Shown piece by piece: positions 1 to 8,757 of a DNA stretch of 64,000 nucleotides (positions within the stretch are counted from its first letter, which is position 1; each line of letters starts with the position of its first letter). The position numbers and the translations under genes were made by a program. A model generated the notes under the pieces. That model was not told the DNA's origin, searched no databases, and saw only the letters and a list, made by a program, of their open reading frames with translations. The stretch comes from Paraburkholderia sp. IMGN_8. GTDB taxonomy: Bacteria; Pseudomonadota; Gammaproteobacteria; Burkholderiales; Burkholderiaceae. The DNA is taken from the NCBI RefSeq assembly GCF_038050405.1, contig NZ_CP150900.1:186001-250000 (forward strand), given 5' to 3'.

Positions 1-650
1 GCGTCGGGCGTGAAGCTGTCGTATTCCGGTCCTTGCAGCACGCGGATCGGCACGGCCCACGGCACGCCCGACGGATGCCGGCCGCGCCGCAGCGGCTCGT
101 GCACCAGCACGAACTTGCACCAGGCGGGCGCCTTCACGCCGAACTCCGGCGCTTCGGGGCTGAAGCCGACATGGCCGCGCTGCGGCGGTGCGCCGACCGG
201 CAGACGGTCGCCGTCACGCAGCGCCCGGCCGCCGAGTCCGCCGAAATGGCCGGCGAGATCGGTGCTGCGCGAGCCGAGCATCGGCAATACGTCGATGCCG
301 CCGGCAATGCAGACATAGCCGCGCATGCCGCGCCTGGCCGCTTGCAGCACCAGCTCCTGGCCTGCTTGCACCGGCAGGCTCCACCACGAATAAACCGGCT
401 TGCCGTCGAGTGTCGCGCCGAATTCCGTGCCGGTGATCGCCACGCGTGTGGCGCGCAGAAAGCGCAGCACGGTGGGGCCAAAGGTGATTTCCAGGCCGGC
501 GGCATCGGGCCGGTTGCCGACCAGCCGGTTGCCGACTTCGAGCGACAGGCGGTCGAGCGCACCACCCATCGCGACGCCGAGATGCCGGTGGCCGTGACGG
601 CCGAGATCCTGAATCGTGGTCAGCAGACCCGCGCGAATCACATCGATCAT
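1..650 (-). CDS. pxpC: 5-oxoprolinase subunit PxpC, partial (biotin-dependent carboxyltransferase/KipA family)
   Basis: Reading leftwards from an ATG at 650, the frame stays open to the window edge (about 216 residues; C-terminus missing). It begins MIDVIRAGLLTTIQDLGR and continues through an HLGVAMGGALDR segment and a glycine-rich YVCIAGGIDV stretch, the pattern of the KipA/AHS2 family. With PxpA and PxpB such proteins form the ATP-dependent 5-oxoprolinase that opens pyroglutamate to glutamate. The start overlaps the stop of the upstream pxpB gene by an ATGA, implying translational coupling. A pxpA (LamB/YcsF) gene would be expected just beyond the left edge. The family call is firm; the exact substrate is inferred from the PxpB partner. 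Confidence 0.85.
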   Translation of the reverse strand, partial: MIDVIRAGLLTTIQDLGRHGHRHLGVAMGGALDRLSLEVGNRLVGNRPDAAGLEITFGPTVLRFLRATRVAITGTEFGATLDGKPVYSWWSLPVQAGQELVLQAARRGMRGYVCIAGGIDVLPMLGSRSTDLAGHFGGLGGRALRDGDRLPVGAPPQRGHVGFSPEAPEFGVKAPAWCKFVLVHEPLRRGRHPSGVPWAVPIRVLQGPEYDSFTPD

Positions 651-1300
651 GCGTGTATCCCCGCGATGGTGAAGCGCACCCGGTCGCCCGGTTGCAACAG
701 CGTGGGCGGGCGGCGCGCCGGATCGAACAGCGGCAATTCGGTGCGGCCGATCAGCTGCCAGCCGCCGGGCGAAGTGGCCGGATAAATACCGGTCTGCTCG
801 CCGCCGATGCCGACCGAACCCGCCGGCACTTCGATCCGCGGCGACGAACGGCGCGGCGTGTGCAGCGCCCGGTCGAGCCCACCCAGATAGGCGAAGCCCG
901 GTTGGAAGCCGAGGAAGAACACCACGTATTGGCCTTCCGAATGACGCTGCACGACTTCCCGCACCGTCAAGCCGGTGTGATTGGCGACCACTTGCAGATC
1001 GGGGCCGAATTCACCGCCGTACTGCACCGGGATCTCGACTTCGCGGCCCGGCGCGGGCGCATCGCCCCCCGCCTCCCAGGCGGCTCGCAACTGGCCGGCG
1101 AGCGTCTCGCGGTCGGCTTCGAGCGGATCGAAGACGAGCGTCAGGTTGTTCATACCCGGCACGACCTCCAGCACATGCGGCCAGTCGCGCGCGGCCTCGG
1201 CGGCCGCCCACACGCGCCGCTGGCATTCCAGCGTCGCGGGCGGCGGCGCCTCGCAGACGAGCGCGGCATCGCCGAGCGGAAAGATTCTTGGTTGGCTCAT
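647..1300 (-). CDS. pxpB: 5-oxoprolinase subunit PxpB (KipI/AHS1 family)
   Basis: This 217-residue protein has the usual family length. It carries the conserved C-terminal block: GFQPGFAYLGGLD, then PR..PR, VPAGSVGIGGEQTGIYP and SPGGWQLIGRT (about residues 130-190). In Bacillus the homologue KipI inhibits a sporulation kinase, but in most bacteria the PxpABC complex hydrolyses 5-oxoproline, a damage product of glutamine. The gene is followed by pxpC with a 4-bp ATGA overlap. It is divergent from a MarR-like regulator starting at 1505, which is a plausible local regulator but not proven. Confidence 0.9.
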   Translation of the reverse strand: MSQPRIFPLGDAALVCEAPPPATLECQRRVWAAAEAARDWPHVLEVVPGMNNLTLVFDPLEADRETLAGQLRAAWEAGGDAPAPGREVEIPVQYGGEFGPDLQVVANHTGLTVREVVQRHSEGQYVVFFLGFQPGFAYLGGLDRALHTPRRSSPRIEVPAGSVGIGGEQTGIYPATSPGGWQLIGRTELPLFDPARRPPTLLQPGDRVRFTIAGIHA

Positions 1301-1374
1301 CGCTTGCGGGCCCAGGTCGAGTCGGAGAAATCGGGCACGTCGCCCCTATAGATGGTTGTCGGCATCGGTGCACG

Positions 1375-1430
1375 ATGTTTGAAGCGTACATTATCAATAA
1401 AATATCAACAAATTCTCAATAAGAGTTTTT
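1375..1430. promoter_or_regulatory. AT-rich divergent promoter region between pxpB and the MarR-type gene
   Basis: The 204-bp intergenic space between the divergent genes contains a sharply AT-rich core around 1388-1425, with a repeated ATCAA word, in otherwise GC-rich DNA. This is where promoters and any operator of the adjacent regulator would be expected. No exact -35/-10 pair is claimed. Confidence 0.35.
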
Positions 1431-1504
1431 GCCAGGCTCCCGGGAATCGGTGGCTCGTCGTACACTCGCGACACCTTCCCATCCTGTTCTCGAGAATCTT
1501 CATC

Positions 1505-2017
1505 ATGTCGCGCCACCCCACCAAGATCGTCTCCTCGGAACATCTCGTGTCCGAGACGAGCGCGGAACTGTCCGAACTGGAGTACGCGCTCATCATGGCG
1601 GGCAATGCATTCAACCGCTGGATGGTGCGCTGCATGTCGGCCGCCGGTGATAAGGACATGACCGCCATCGAAGTTTCGCTGCTGCACCACGTCAGCCATC
1701 GCGAGCGCCGCAAAAAACTGGCGGACATCTGCTTCGTGCTGAACATCGAGGACACACACGTCGCCACCTACGCGTTGAAGAAGCTCGTAGCTAGAGGGTA
1801 TGTAAAAAGCGAAAAGACCGGCAAGGAAGTGTTCTTCTCAGCGACCGATGCGGGCCGCGAGCTCTGTCTGAAGTATCGTGAAGTGCGCGAAAGCTGCCTG
1901 ATCTCGACGCTGAAGGAAAGCGGCTTGACCAATGAGCAGATCGGCGAGGCTGCGCAGTTGATGCGCAACGCGTCCGGGCTGTACGACACGGCAGCGCGGG
2001 CGGCGGCGTCGTTATAA
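1505..2017 (+). CDS. MarR-like winged-helix transcriptional regulator
   Basis: The start chosen is the ATG at 1505; the frame is open further upstream but the homologous protein begins MSRHPTKIVSSEHL. The product is 170 residues. A helical region (about 20-55) precedes a winged-helix DNA-binding domain: TAIEVSLLHHVSHRERRKKLADICFVLNIEDTHVATYALKKLVARGYV (about 55-105), followed by the wing with KTGKEVFFSATDAGREL and C-terminal dimerisation helices. Proteins of this size and layout belong to the MarR/HTH_27 group. It is divergent from pxpB-pxpC and may respond to a metabolite of that pathway (inference). Confidence 0.8.
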   Translation: MSRHPTKIVSSEHLVSETSAELSELEYALIMAGNAFNRWMVRCMSAAGDKDMTAIEVSLLHHVSHRERRKKLADICFVLNIEDTHVATYALKKLVARGYVKSEKTGKEVFFSATDAGRELCLKYREVRESCLISTLKESGLTNEQIGEAAQLMRNASGLYDTAARAAASL

Positions 2018-2036
2018 CGGGTTTTCGCTGCTGCGT

Positions 2037-2061
2037 CCGGGCGCGGGTGCGGTGCGCCCGG
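2037..2061. terminator. GC-rich hairpin between convergent genes
   Basis: CCGGGCGC (2037-2044) pairs perfectly with GCGCCCGG (2054-2061) across a 9-nt loop. It lies in the 59-bp gap between the convergent MarR-like gene and ygfA, so a two-way terminator is plausible. There is no strong T-run, so it may be weak. Confidence 0.4.
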
Positions 2062-2076
2062 CGAACGCTTGACCGT

Positions 2077-2676
2077 TTAATTCGCCGCGCGCGGATAAAG
2101 GCCCGCTTCGGTCACGATCATATCGAGCGGGATGTCATGGGCTTCGCGTTGCAGCGCTTCGATGCGGCACGCTTCATAGGCGATGCCGACCGTGACCGGC
2201 TTCGTCGGACCCGGCCACGCGGCCAGCGTGCGGTCGTAATAGCCGCCGCCGTAACCCAACCGGTAACCGGCTTCGTCAAAGCCGACACAAGGAACGAACA
2301 GCAGATCGGGAATCACGACACGCCCCGAAGCCGGCTCAGCGATCTTGTGATGGCCGATCTTCATCGGCGTATCAGGCGTCCATGCGTGGAATTCGAGCGC
2401 CGCGCCGCGGTCTTTGACGACCGGCAAACTCGCTTCGCGCGGTGCGCCCGCCGCGAGCCAGACCGCGATCGCGGCGCGTGCGTCGAATTCGCCCGCCAGC
2501 GGCCAGTAAAATCCCACGCCGTTCACGTTGTAGCGTTTGAGCGCATCGAGTATGCGGCGGCTCAGCGCGACATTGTGCGCAGGCTCGGAAGCCGCTTGCA
2601 GCCTTGCTTCCAATAGCATTCTACGCAACGCCTTTTTCGATTTCGCGACAGGGTTGCATGCTATGCTTGGGTTCAA
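2077..2676 (-). CDS. ygfA: 5-formyltetrahydrofolate cyclo-ligase
   Basis: This enzyme converts 5-formyl-THF to 5,10-methenyl-THF using ATP, returning folate to the one-carbon pool. The sequence has an N-terminal KSKKALRRMLLEAR helix, the GFYWPLAGEFD segment, and the diagnostic FVPCVGFDEAGYRLGYGGGYYDR substrate/ATP loop near residues 135-160. No good ATG exists at the 5' end. A TTG at 2676 is preceded by GGAG at correct spacing and gives 199 residues; an upstream TTG at 2703 would overlap the divergent slt gene. Start uncertain, family certain. Confidence 0.9.
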   Translation of the reverse strand: MNPSIACNPVAKSKKALRRMLLEARLQAASEPAHNVALSRRILDALKRYNVNGVGFYWPLAGEFDARAAIAVWLAAGAPREASLPVVKDRGAALEFHAWTPDTPMKIGHHKIAEPASGRVVIPDLLFVPCVGFDEAGYRLGYGGGYYDRTLAAWPGPTKPVTVGIAYEACRIEALQREAHDIPLDMIVTEAGLYPRAAN

Positions 2677-2696
2677 TTCGCGCTCCAGAAACAACG

Positions 2697-4664
2697 ATGT
2701 CAAAAAGCCTTTACCGAGTATATCGCGCGGCCGGTCTGGCGCTTGCCGCCGCGGCGCTCGTCGCGTGCAGCACGGCTTCCGCCGTCAAGCCCGTTCCCCT
2801 TTCGCAACTCACGAACGACGACCAGATTTTCGTCCAGCTTCGCGAGGCCGCCCGCAATAACGATGCGGCGCGCGCAGCGCAGTTGGCGAGCATGATCCCG
2901 AGCTATCCGGCGCCGTCTTATCTGGAGTATTTCCAGATCAAGCCGCAGCTGTTCGATTCCACCGGCCATGCGCGAGTCGACGCGCCCGATGCGCCGGTGC
3001 TGGCGTTCCTGCAGAAGTACGACGGCCAGGCCATCGCCGACCGCCTGCGCAACGACTACCTCACCGTGCTCGGTACGCGTCACGACTGGCGCAACTTCGA
3101 TCAGCAATACGCGCGCTTCGTGCTGAAAGACGATACGCAAGTGAAGTGCTACGCGCTCGAATCGCGCGCCTCGCGTGGCGAGAATGTCGCCGAGGCGGCG
3201 CGTGCGCTGCTGGTCGATCCGAAAGTGTATGGCGACGGCTGCGTCGATCTGATCACGGTGCTGGCAGCCAACCAGCAATTCAGCGCCGACGACGTGTGGC
3301 AGCAGATCCGTCTCGCGTACGAGCAGAACTACACGGATACCGGCAGCAAGCTCGTCGACGCGCTCGGCAACCAGGCGCCCGATCCGGTGCTGTTCGGTCA
3401 GGCCGCTAGCACGCCGCCGTTGCTGCTGGCGCGCGGCGTCGGTCCCGATTCGCAGTCGCATCAACTGGCGTTGCTGGCGATCACGCGGATGGCGCGCAAC
3501 GACCCGGCCGTGGCGGCGGCCACGTTCGCGTCGGTGGCGCCGTCGCTGAGCTCGCCCGAGCGTGCGATCGGCTGGGGCACGATTGCCTATCAGGCCGCCG
3601 CCAAGCAGATGCCGGGCGCGCTCGACTGGTATCGGCTGTCCGCGAATGCGCCGCTGTCGAATCCCGCCTACGAATGGCGCACCCGTACCGCGCTGCTCGC
3701 GGGCGACTGGACGATGGTGCGCTGGTCGACGGAACAGATGCCGGCGCCGCTGCGCAATCAGCCGTCGTGGGTGTATTGGCATGCGCGCGCGCTGAAGCAG
3801 GGCGGCGACACGACGCAGGCAAACCAGGAATTCGAATCGATTTCTCAGGGCTTCAACTTCTACGGCCAGCTTGCCGCGGAAGAGCTGGGCCAGAAGATCA
3901 CGGTGCCGCCGAAAACCAGTGTGACCGATGCCGAAGTCCAGCAGGCGGGCACTACGTCGGGTTTCGATCTGGCGCAGCGTTTCTATGGGCTGAATCTGCG
4001 GCTGGAAGGCAATCGTGAATGGAACTGGCCGTTGCGCAATATGAGCGACCGGCAACTGCTCGCCGTCGCCGAATACGCGCGCCGTATCCAGCTGTATGAC
4101 CGCACCGTCAACACGGCGGACCGCACGAAGAGCGAACACGATTTCTCGCTGCGCTATCTGTCGCCGTTCCGCGATATCGTCGAGCGCGATGCGCAGTCGA
4201 ACGGGCTCGATATCGAATGGGCGTATGGGCTGATTCGCCAGGAATCGCGCTTCATCATGAACGCGCGCTCGGAAGTCGGCGCGAGCGGCTTGATGCAATT
4301 GATGCCGGGCACCGCGCAACTGGTCGCGAAGAAGATCGGCCTCGGTCCGATTTCGCGCGAGCAGATGAACGATATCAACACCAACATCCTGCTCGGCACC
4401 AACTATTTGTCGATGATTTACAATCAGTTCGACGGATCCGCCGTGCTGGCAACCGCCGGTTACAACGCCGGGCCGGGCCGTCCGCGCAACTGGCGGGAGT
4501 CGTTGCAGCGTCCGGTGGAAGGCGCTATTTTCGCCGAGGCGATTCCGTTCCAGGAAACTCGCGACTACGTTAAGAATGTGCTGTCCAACACGGTCTACTA
4601 CGCGGCATTGTTCGAAGGCCGTCCGCAATCGCTGAAGGCGCGTCTGGGTTATATCGCACCGTAA
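2697..4664 (+). CDS. slt: Soluble lytic murein transglycosylase (Slt70-like)
   Basis: A 655-residue protein with an export signal ending in a lipobox-like LVAC near residue 23, suggesting a periplasmic or lipid-anchored location. The first about 480 residues are helical superhelical U/L-type sequence. The C-terminal domain carries the goose-lysozyme-like signature RQESRFIMNARSEVGASGLMQLMPGTA with catalytic Glu at about 516, then TNILLGTNYL and AGYNAGPGRPRNWR. It cleaves the MurNAc-GlcNAc bond of peptidoglycan to 1,6-anhydro products during wall turnover. The ATG at 2697 is chosen because it precedes the signal peptide; it is divergent from ygfA by about 20 bp. Confidence 0.93.
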   Translation: MSKSLYRVYRAAGLALAAAALVACSTASAVKPVPLSQLTNDDQIFVQLREAARNNDAARAAQLASMIPSYPAPSYLEYFQIKPQLFDSTGHARVDAPDAPVLAFLQKYDGQAIADRLRNDYLTVLGTRHDWRNFDQQYARFVLKDDTQVKCYALESRASRGENVAEAARALLVDPKVYGDGCVDLITVLAANQQFSADDVWQQIRLAYEQNYTDTGSKLVDALGNQAPDPVLFGQAASTPPLLLARGVGPDSQSHQLALLAITRMARNDPAVAAATFASVAPSLSSPERAIGWGTIAYQAAAKQMPGALDWYRLSANAPLSNPAYEWRTRTALLAGDWTMVRWSTEQMPAPLRNQPSWVYWHARALKQGGDTTQANQEFESISQGFNFYGQLAAEELGQKITVPPKTSVTDAEVQQAGTTSGFDLAQRFYGLNLRLEGNREWNWPLRNMSDRQLLAVAEYARRIQLYDRTVNTADRTKSEHDFSLRYLSPFRDIVERDAQSNGLDIEWAYGLIRQESRFIMNARSEVGASGLMQLMPGTAQLVAKKIGLGPISREQMNDINTNILLGTNYLSMIYNQFDGSAVLATAGYNAGPGRPRNWRESLQRPVEGAIFAEAIPFQETRDYVKNVLSNTVYYAALFEGRPQSLKARLGYIAP

Positions 4665-4744
4665 GCGCCGTGCCGCCGCCACATCTTTCGATGCGGCGGC
4701 GCGCCACGCCAGCCGTTGCCGCGGCTTCCGCCAGGGAGTCGAAA

Positions 4745-5698
4745 ATGCGACATCAAGCCATTGCAATCATCGGCGGCTCCGGTTTTATCGGCAGCCATCT
4801 CGTCAACGCCCTCGTCGAAATGGGCAAAGACGTGCGCGTCGCCACCCGTCGGCGCTACAACGCCCGCCATCTCACACTGTTGCCCATTGATGTGATCGAA
4901 GCCAACGTGTTCGATCCGGTGCAACTCGCGCGCTTCGTCGAGAATGCCGATGCCGTGATCAACCTGGTCGGCACGTTGCATGGCAAACGCGGCAAGCCGT
5001 ACGGCCCTGAGTTCGCGAGGGCGCACGTCGAATTGCCGACCAAAATCGTCGCGGCCTGTGAAGGCAAGGGCGTGCATCGGCTGATTCATCTCAGCGCGCT
5101 CGGCGCCGACATGAACGGACCGAGCATGTACTCGCGTTCGAAAGGCGACGGCGAAAAGGCCGTGCATGCAGCCGGCGTGGCTTGGACGATCTTCCGGCCA
5201 TCCGTGGTGTTCGGCCCGGAAGACGAATTCCTCAACAAGTTCGCATACCTGCAGCGCGTCTTTCCGATCATTCCGCTTGCGATGCCCGATGCGAAATTCC
5301 AGCCGGTGTACGTCGGCGACGTTGCCAAAGCGATCGTCAACGTGCTCGATCTCGACGCAGCCAGCGGCCATACCTACGAACTGGGCGGCCCCACGGTCTA
5401 TGCGCTCGAAGACCTCGTCAAGTATTGCGGCGACGCGATCGGCCGCCATGCGCGAATCATCCGTCTGCCGGACGCGCTCGCGCGCTTGCAGGCGCTGACA
5501 TTTGAAATGGCGCCCGGCGAACCGGTCATCTCGCGCGACAATCTCGATTCGATGAAAGTCGACAATGTGATGAGCGGGCCGATTGCGCCTGAACTGGGCA
5601 TCGAGCCGGCCAGCATCGAGGCGATTGCGCCGGGGTATTTGACTGGCGCGTCGATGCGCTCGCGCTTCAACACGTTTCGCGCGAACGCAGGCCACTGA
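4745..5698 (+). CDS. NAD(P)-dependent epimerase/dehydratase, complex I NDUFA9-like
   Basis: A 317-residue extended short-chain reductase. The N-terminus AIIGGSGFIGSHLVNALVE holds the GxxGxxG nucleotide motif (residues 8-20), followed by NLVGTLHGKRGKPYG and the HLSALGAD / YSRSKGDGE pair (Y and K of the YxxxK motif). The layout matches the NDUFA9-like family found beside, but not in, bacterial complex I. Its substrate in bacteria is unknown. Start at 4745 follows GGGAGTCGAAA. It may be co-transcribed with the downstream GST-like gene (30-bp gap). Confidence 0.85.
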   Translation: MRHQAIAIIGGSGFIGSHLVNALVEMGKDVRVATRRRYNARHLTLLPIDVIEANVFDPVQLARFVENADAVINLVGTLHGKRGKPYGPEFARAHVELPTKIVAACEGKGVHRLIHLSALGADMNGPSMYSRSKGDGEKAVHAAGVAWTIFRPSVVFGPEDEFLNKFAYLQRVFPIIPLAMPDAKFQPVYVGDVAKAIVNVLDLDAASGHTYELGGPTVYALEDLVKYCGDAIGRHARIIRLPDALARLQALTFEMAPGEPVISRDNLDSMKVDNVMSGPIAPELGIEPASIEAIAPGYLTGASMRSRFNTFRANAGH

Positions 5699-5728
5699 AC
5701 CTTTTTTCCCTTTCCATTGATACGAAGC

Positions 5729-6382
5729 ATGAAACTGATTATCGGTGACAAGAACTATTCGTCATGGTCGATGCGTCCGTGGCTGCTGCTGAAGCATTTC
5801 GGCATTCCCTTTGAAGAAGTGTTGATCCACCTGGGCCAGCCTGGCACGAGGGCCGCCATTCTGGCTCACGCGCCGACCGGTGCGGGCAAGGTGCCGTGTC
5901 TGGTCGATGGTGACGGGCTGTCCATCTGGGACTCGCTCGCGATCGCCGAGGCGCTGGCTGAGCGCTTCCCCCAACACGCACTATGGCCTCGCGATGCGGC
6001 GGCGCGTGCACGCGCACGCAGCATCAGCGCTGAGATGCATTCGGGCTTCGGCGAATTGCGCTCGAACATGTGGATGAACATTCGCGCGTCATTTCCGGGC
6101 AAGAATGCGACGCCGGGCGCTCTGGCCGACATCGCCCGAGTCGACTCGCTCTGGCGCGAGTGCCTCGACGCGCACGGCGGCCCGTTCCTGTTCGGCGAAT
6201 TCAGCATTGCGGACGCGATGTACGCACCGGTCGTGATGCGCTTTAACACCTGGCAACCGGCGCTATCGGAAGCCGCCGCGGCTTATGTCCGTCGAGTGAC
6301 GGCGTTGCCTGCCGTGAAGGCATGGATCGACGACGCGCTACGCGAAACGCACGCTATTCCCTATCAAGACGAATGCCCATGA
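5729..6382 (+). CDS. Glutathione S-transferase family protein
   Basis: The 217-residue product begins MKLIIGDKNYSSWSMRPWLLLKHFGIPFEE, the thioredoxin-fold N-domain of GST proteins in which the first Ser/Cys after the strand binds glutathione. VPCLVDGDGLSIWDSLAIAEALAERFP supplies the cis-Pro and the glutathione gamma-glutamyl contact. The rest is the all-helical C-domain. The YSSWSMRPWL start is typical of a yfcF/maleylacetoacetate-isomerase-like subgroup. Its last base pairs overlap the cca start (ATGA), so the two are translationally coupled. Confidence 0.88.
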   Translation: MKLIIGDKNYSSWSMRPWLLLKHFGIPFEEVLIHLGQPGTRAAILAHAPTGAGKVPCLVDGDGLSIWDSLAIAEALAERFPQHALWPRDAAARARARSISAEMHSGFGELRSNMWMNIRASFPGKNATPGALADIARVDSLWRECLDAHGGPFLFGEFSIADAMYAPVVMRFNTWQPALSEAAAAYVRRVTALPAVKAWIDDALRETHAIPYQDECP

Positions 6383-7611
6383 AAATCTACGCGGTAGGCG
6401 GGGCGATTCGCGACGAGTTGTTGGGCGTACCGGTGCAGGACCGCGATTACGTGGTGGTCGGCGCGACGCCCGAGCAGATGGTTGCGCAGGGCTACCGGCC
6501 GGTCGGCAAGGACTTTCCGGTGTTTCTGCATCCGCAGACGCACGAGGAATACGCGCTCGCGCGCACCGAGCGCAAGACGGCGGCTGGTTATCACGGCTTC
6601 CAGTTCTTCTACGCGCCCGACGTCACGCTTGAAGAAGACCTTGCACGCCGCGACTTGACGATCAATGCGATGGCGCGCGAGGTGCGGCCGGACGGCGAGT
6701 TGACCGGACCGGTGATCGACCCGTTCAACGGCCAGGCCGATTTGCAGGCACGGCTGTTCCGTCACGTCAGCGATGCGTTTCTTGAAGATCCCGTGCGGAT
6801 TTTGCGGATTGCGCGGTTCGCGGCGCGGTTTGTCGATGTCAATGTGGCGTCCGAGACGATGGCGCTGATGCGCAAGATGGTCGCCGATGGCGAAGTGGAT
6901 GCGCTGGTGGCCGAGCGCGTGTGGCAGGAAGTGTCGCGCGGCTTGATGGAGAAGAAGCCTTCGCGGATGTTCGAAGTGCTGCGCGAGTGCGGTGCGTTGG
7001 CGCGGATTCTGCCGGAGATCGATGCGTTATTCGGCGTGCCGCAGCGGGCTGATTATCACCCTGAGATTGATACGGGTGTGCATGTGATGATGGTAGTCGA
7101 TCATGCGGCGCAGCAGGGGTATGCGTTGGCGGTTCGATTTGCTGCTCTTACGCATGATCTGGGTAAGGCGACGACGCCGGAGAATGTGTTGCCGCAGCAT
7201 ATCGGGCATGAGGGGCGCAGTGTGGATTTACTGAAGCCTTTATGCGAGCGGCTGCGGGTGCCCAATGAGTGTCGCGATCTGGCGCTGCTGGTCGCGCGAG
7301 AGCATGGGAATATCCATCGCGTGATGGAAATGGGCGCTGCCGCGCTGGTGAGGTTGCTCGAGCGCAGTGATGCTATTCGGAAACCTGCGAGGTTTGCGGA
7401 AGCCTTGCAGGCTTGTGAGGCTGACGGTCGTGGCAGGCTTGGGTTTGAGATGCGGGAGTATCCGCAGGCTGAGCGCTTGCGAATTGCTCTTTTGGCTGCG
7501 CGTGCGGTTGATGCTGGGGCCGTGGCTGAGCGGCTCGTTGACTCGCCGGGTGGGATTAAGGATGCTGTGCATCAGGAGAGAGTTCGGGCTGTTGAAATGG
7601 CTATTGCTTGA
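6379..7611 (+). CDS. cca: Multifunctional CCA tRNA nucleotidyltransferase
   Basis: This 410-residue enzyme adds or repairs the 3'-CCA of tRNAs. The nucleotidyltransferase head starts MKIYAVGGAIRDELLG with catalytic Asp21 and Asp23 in QDRDY. RRDLTINAMA near residue 90 is the conserved second motif. The C-terminal HD domain (HVMMVVDHAAQQ, THDLGKA with His259-Asp260, REHGNIH) adds the phosphatase/phosphodiesterase activities of the long gammaproteobacterial/betaproteobacterial type. The ATG overlaps the stop of the GST-like gene. Codon use becomes less GC-biased in the last third. Confidence 0.95.
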   Translation: MKIYAVGGAIRDELLGVPVQDRDYVVVGATPEQMVAQGYRPVGKDFPVFLHPQTHEEYALARTERKTAAGYHGFQFFYAPDVTLEEDLARRDLTINAMAREVRPDGELTGPVIDPFNGQADLQARLFRHVSDAFLEDPVRILRIARFAARFVDVNVASETMALMRKMVADGEVDALVAERVWQEVSRGLMEKKPSRMFEVLRECGALARILPEIDALFGVPQRADYHPEIDTGVHVMMVVDHAAQQGYALAVRFAALTHDLGKATTPENVLPQHIGHEGRSVDLLKPLCERLRVPNECRDLALLVAREHGNIHRVMEMGAAALVRLLERSDAIRKPARFAEALQACEADGRGRLGFEMREYPQAERLRIALLAARAVDAGAVAERLVDSPGGIKDAVHQERVRAVEMAIA

Positions 7612-7673
7612 GTTGTTTTTTTTGCGCGCGGCGCGTGATTGGGGGTTTTTGCCTTGCGTGGCGCATTATGGTT

Positions 7674-7940
7674 GTGTGCCTGCTGGGTTGGCCTTTCCTT
7701 GATTTGTTAGTGGTCTATTAGCTTCGCCCCTGTGCGGGGCGGGCACTTACTTTCTTTGCCGCCGCAAAGAAAGTAAGCAAAGAAAGCGGCTTCACACCGC
7801 TAATTCTTAAGCGGGTCCCCTGGCTTGGAGGAGGTAGTGGAGCATCTGGAATCGGTGTTCTCGCACATTTTGCGTGAGTGACAAGGCAGTCATCCTTCCG
7901 GCGGCGCTGCGCGCGCCGTAGCGGTACTTCATCAAACCGG
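7674..7940 (+). repeat. Left arm of a large inverted repeat
   Basis: About 267 bp that recur, reverse-complemented and with scattered mismatches, at 8245-8509. The arm carries a nested perfect hairpin at 7746-7777 (14-bp stem CTTACTTTCTTTGC, 4-nt loop). Weaker similarity continues outwards for roughly 40 bp on each side. Repeats of this kind are familiar as intergenic elements in Paraburkholderia (recollection, not searched). No gene is supported inside it. Confidence 0.85.
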
Positions 7941-8244
7941 CTGACAATTTCGCGTCAACGTTTTGCCCGGCGCGGTGGCTCTCCCTTGCGTCCCCCATGC
8001 CTCGCCGAGGCGCTCGCGTTTTGTCTGGCGCGGTGACCCACTGTTGCAACCCCAATCCTCACTGTCGCACCGGCTCCTCGCTCCGTGAGATCGTCCACAC
8101 TCGCACATTCGCGTACTTCGCCGAGGCGAAGCCGATGGCCCCCAATCACGCACAAACGAGGCCCCTGGTTTCCTTGGCAGACCGTTCCAGCGAGCACGTA
8201 GTGCGAGGCGGGAAGGATGAAGCGGGAGGAGCGTACGCCCCATC
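7941..8244. other. Spacer between the inverted-repeat arms, no supported gene
   Basis: This 304-bp spacer is open in several frames but lacks a ribosome-binding site or recognisable domain. The short frames seen here look like the spurious proteins often called in copies of this repeat. It may serve only as the loop of the element. Confidence 0.5.
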
Positions 8245-8509
8245 GGTTTTGAGAAGTACCGCCACGGCGCGCGCAGCGCCGCCGGAAGAATGACTGCCTT
8301 GTCACCAGCGCGGAGTGTGCGAGAACACCGATTCCAGATGCTCCACTACCTCCTCCAAGCCAGGGGACCCGCTTAAGCGTTAGCGGTGTGAAGCCGCTTT
8401 CTTTGCTTACTTTCTTTGCGGCGGCAAAGAAAGTAAGTGCCTGCCCCGCACAGGGGCGAAGCTAATAGACCACTAAGAAATCAAGGAAAGGCCAACGCCG
8501 CAGGCACAC
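8245..8509 (-). repeat. Right arm of the large inverted repeat
   Basis: Reverse complement of 7674-7940 with roughly 10% differences by eye, including the same nested 14-bp hairpin at 8406-8437. The pair could form a cruciform of about 265-bp arms around a 300-bp loop. It separates cca from the DUF2905 gene. Confidence 0.85.
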
Positions 8510-8540
8510 AGAAGAATGCCGCCGCTAAAGGCAAAAAAAA

Positions 8541-8735
8541 CTACAAAACCCTAGCAAGAAGCGACAAAACCATCGACAAAACAAGAGTAGACATAAAAGG
8601 AAAAGGATACTCGCGCCCGAAGAAGCGCAAAGTCACATCACCGGGCATCCGCCCAATCCCGATCTTCCTGAGCCACGGCCAGCAGGCCGACAACACCGCC
8701 ACGGCAATAAACGTAGTCAGCAGCCAGCGGATCAT
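8541..8735 (-). CDS. DUF2905 family small membrane protein
   Basis: A 64-residue protein with an N-terminal hydrophobic helix (LLTTFIAVAVLSACWPWL), a loop GIGRMPGDV.LRFFGREYPFPF, and a second hydrophobic helix MSTLVLSMVLSLLARVL. The G(R/K)LPGD-like loop between two membrane segments is the signature of DUF2905. Function unknown. An AAGGATT ribosome-binding site precedes the ATG. It sits just upstream of the methyltransferase gene on the same strand orientation. Confidence 0.85.
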   Translation of the reverse strand: MIRWLLTTFIAVAVLSACWPWLRKIGIGRMPGDVTLRFFGREYPFPFMSTLVLSMVLSLLARVL

Positions 8736-8757
8736 CGCGAATCCTTAAGGCAAAAAA

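Noticed and set aside
2700..4766. A 688-codon minus-strand open frame antisense to slt
   Set aside because: The plus strand encodes a clear lytic transglycosylase; the antisense frame is Arg/His-rich and typical of high-GC shadow frames.
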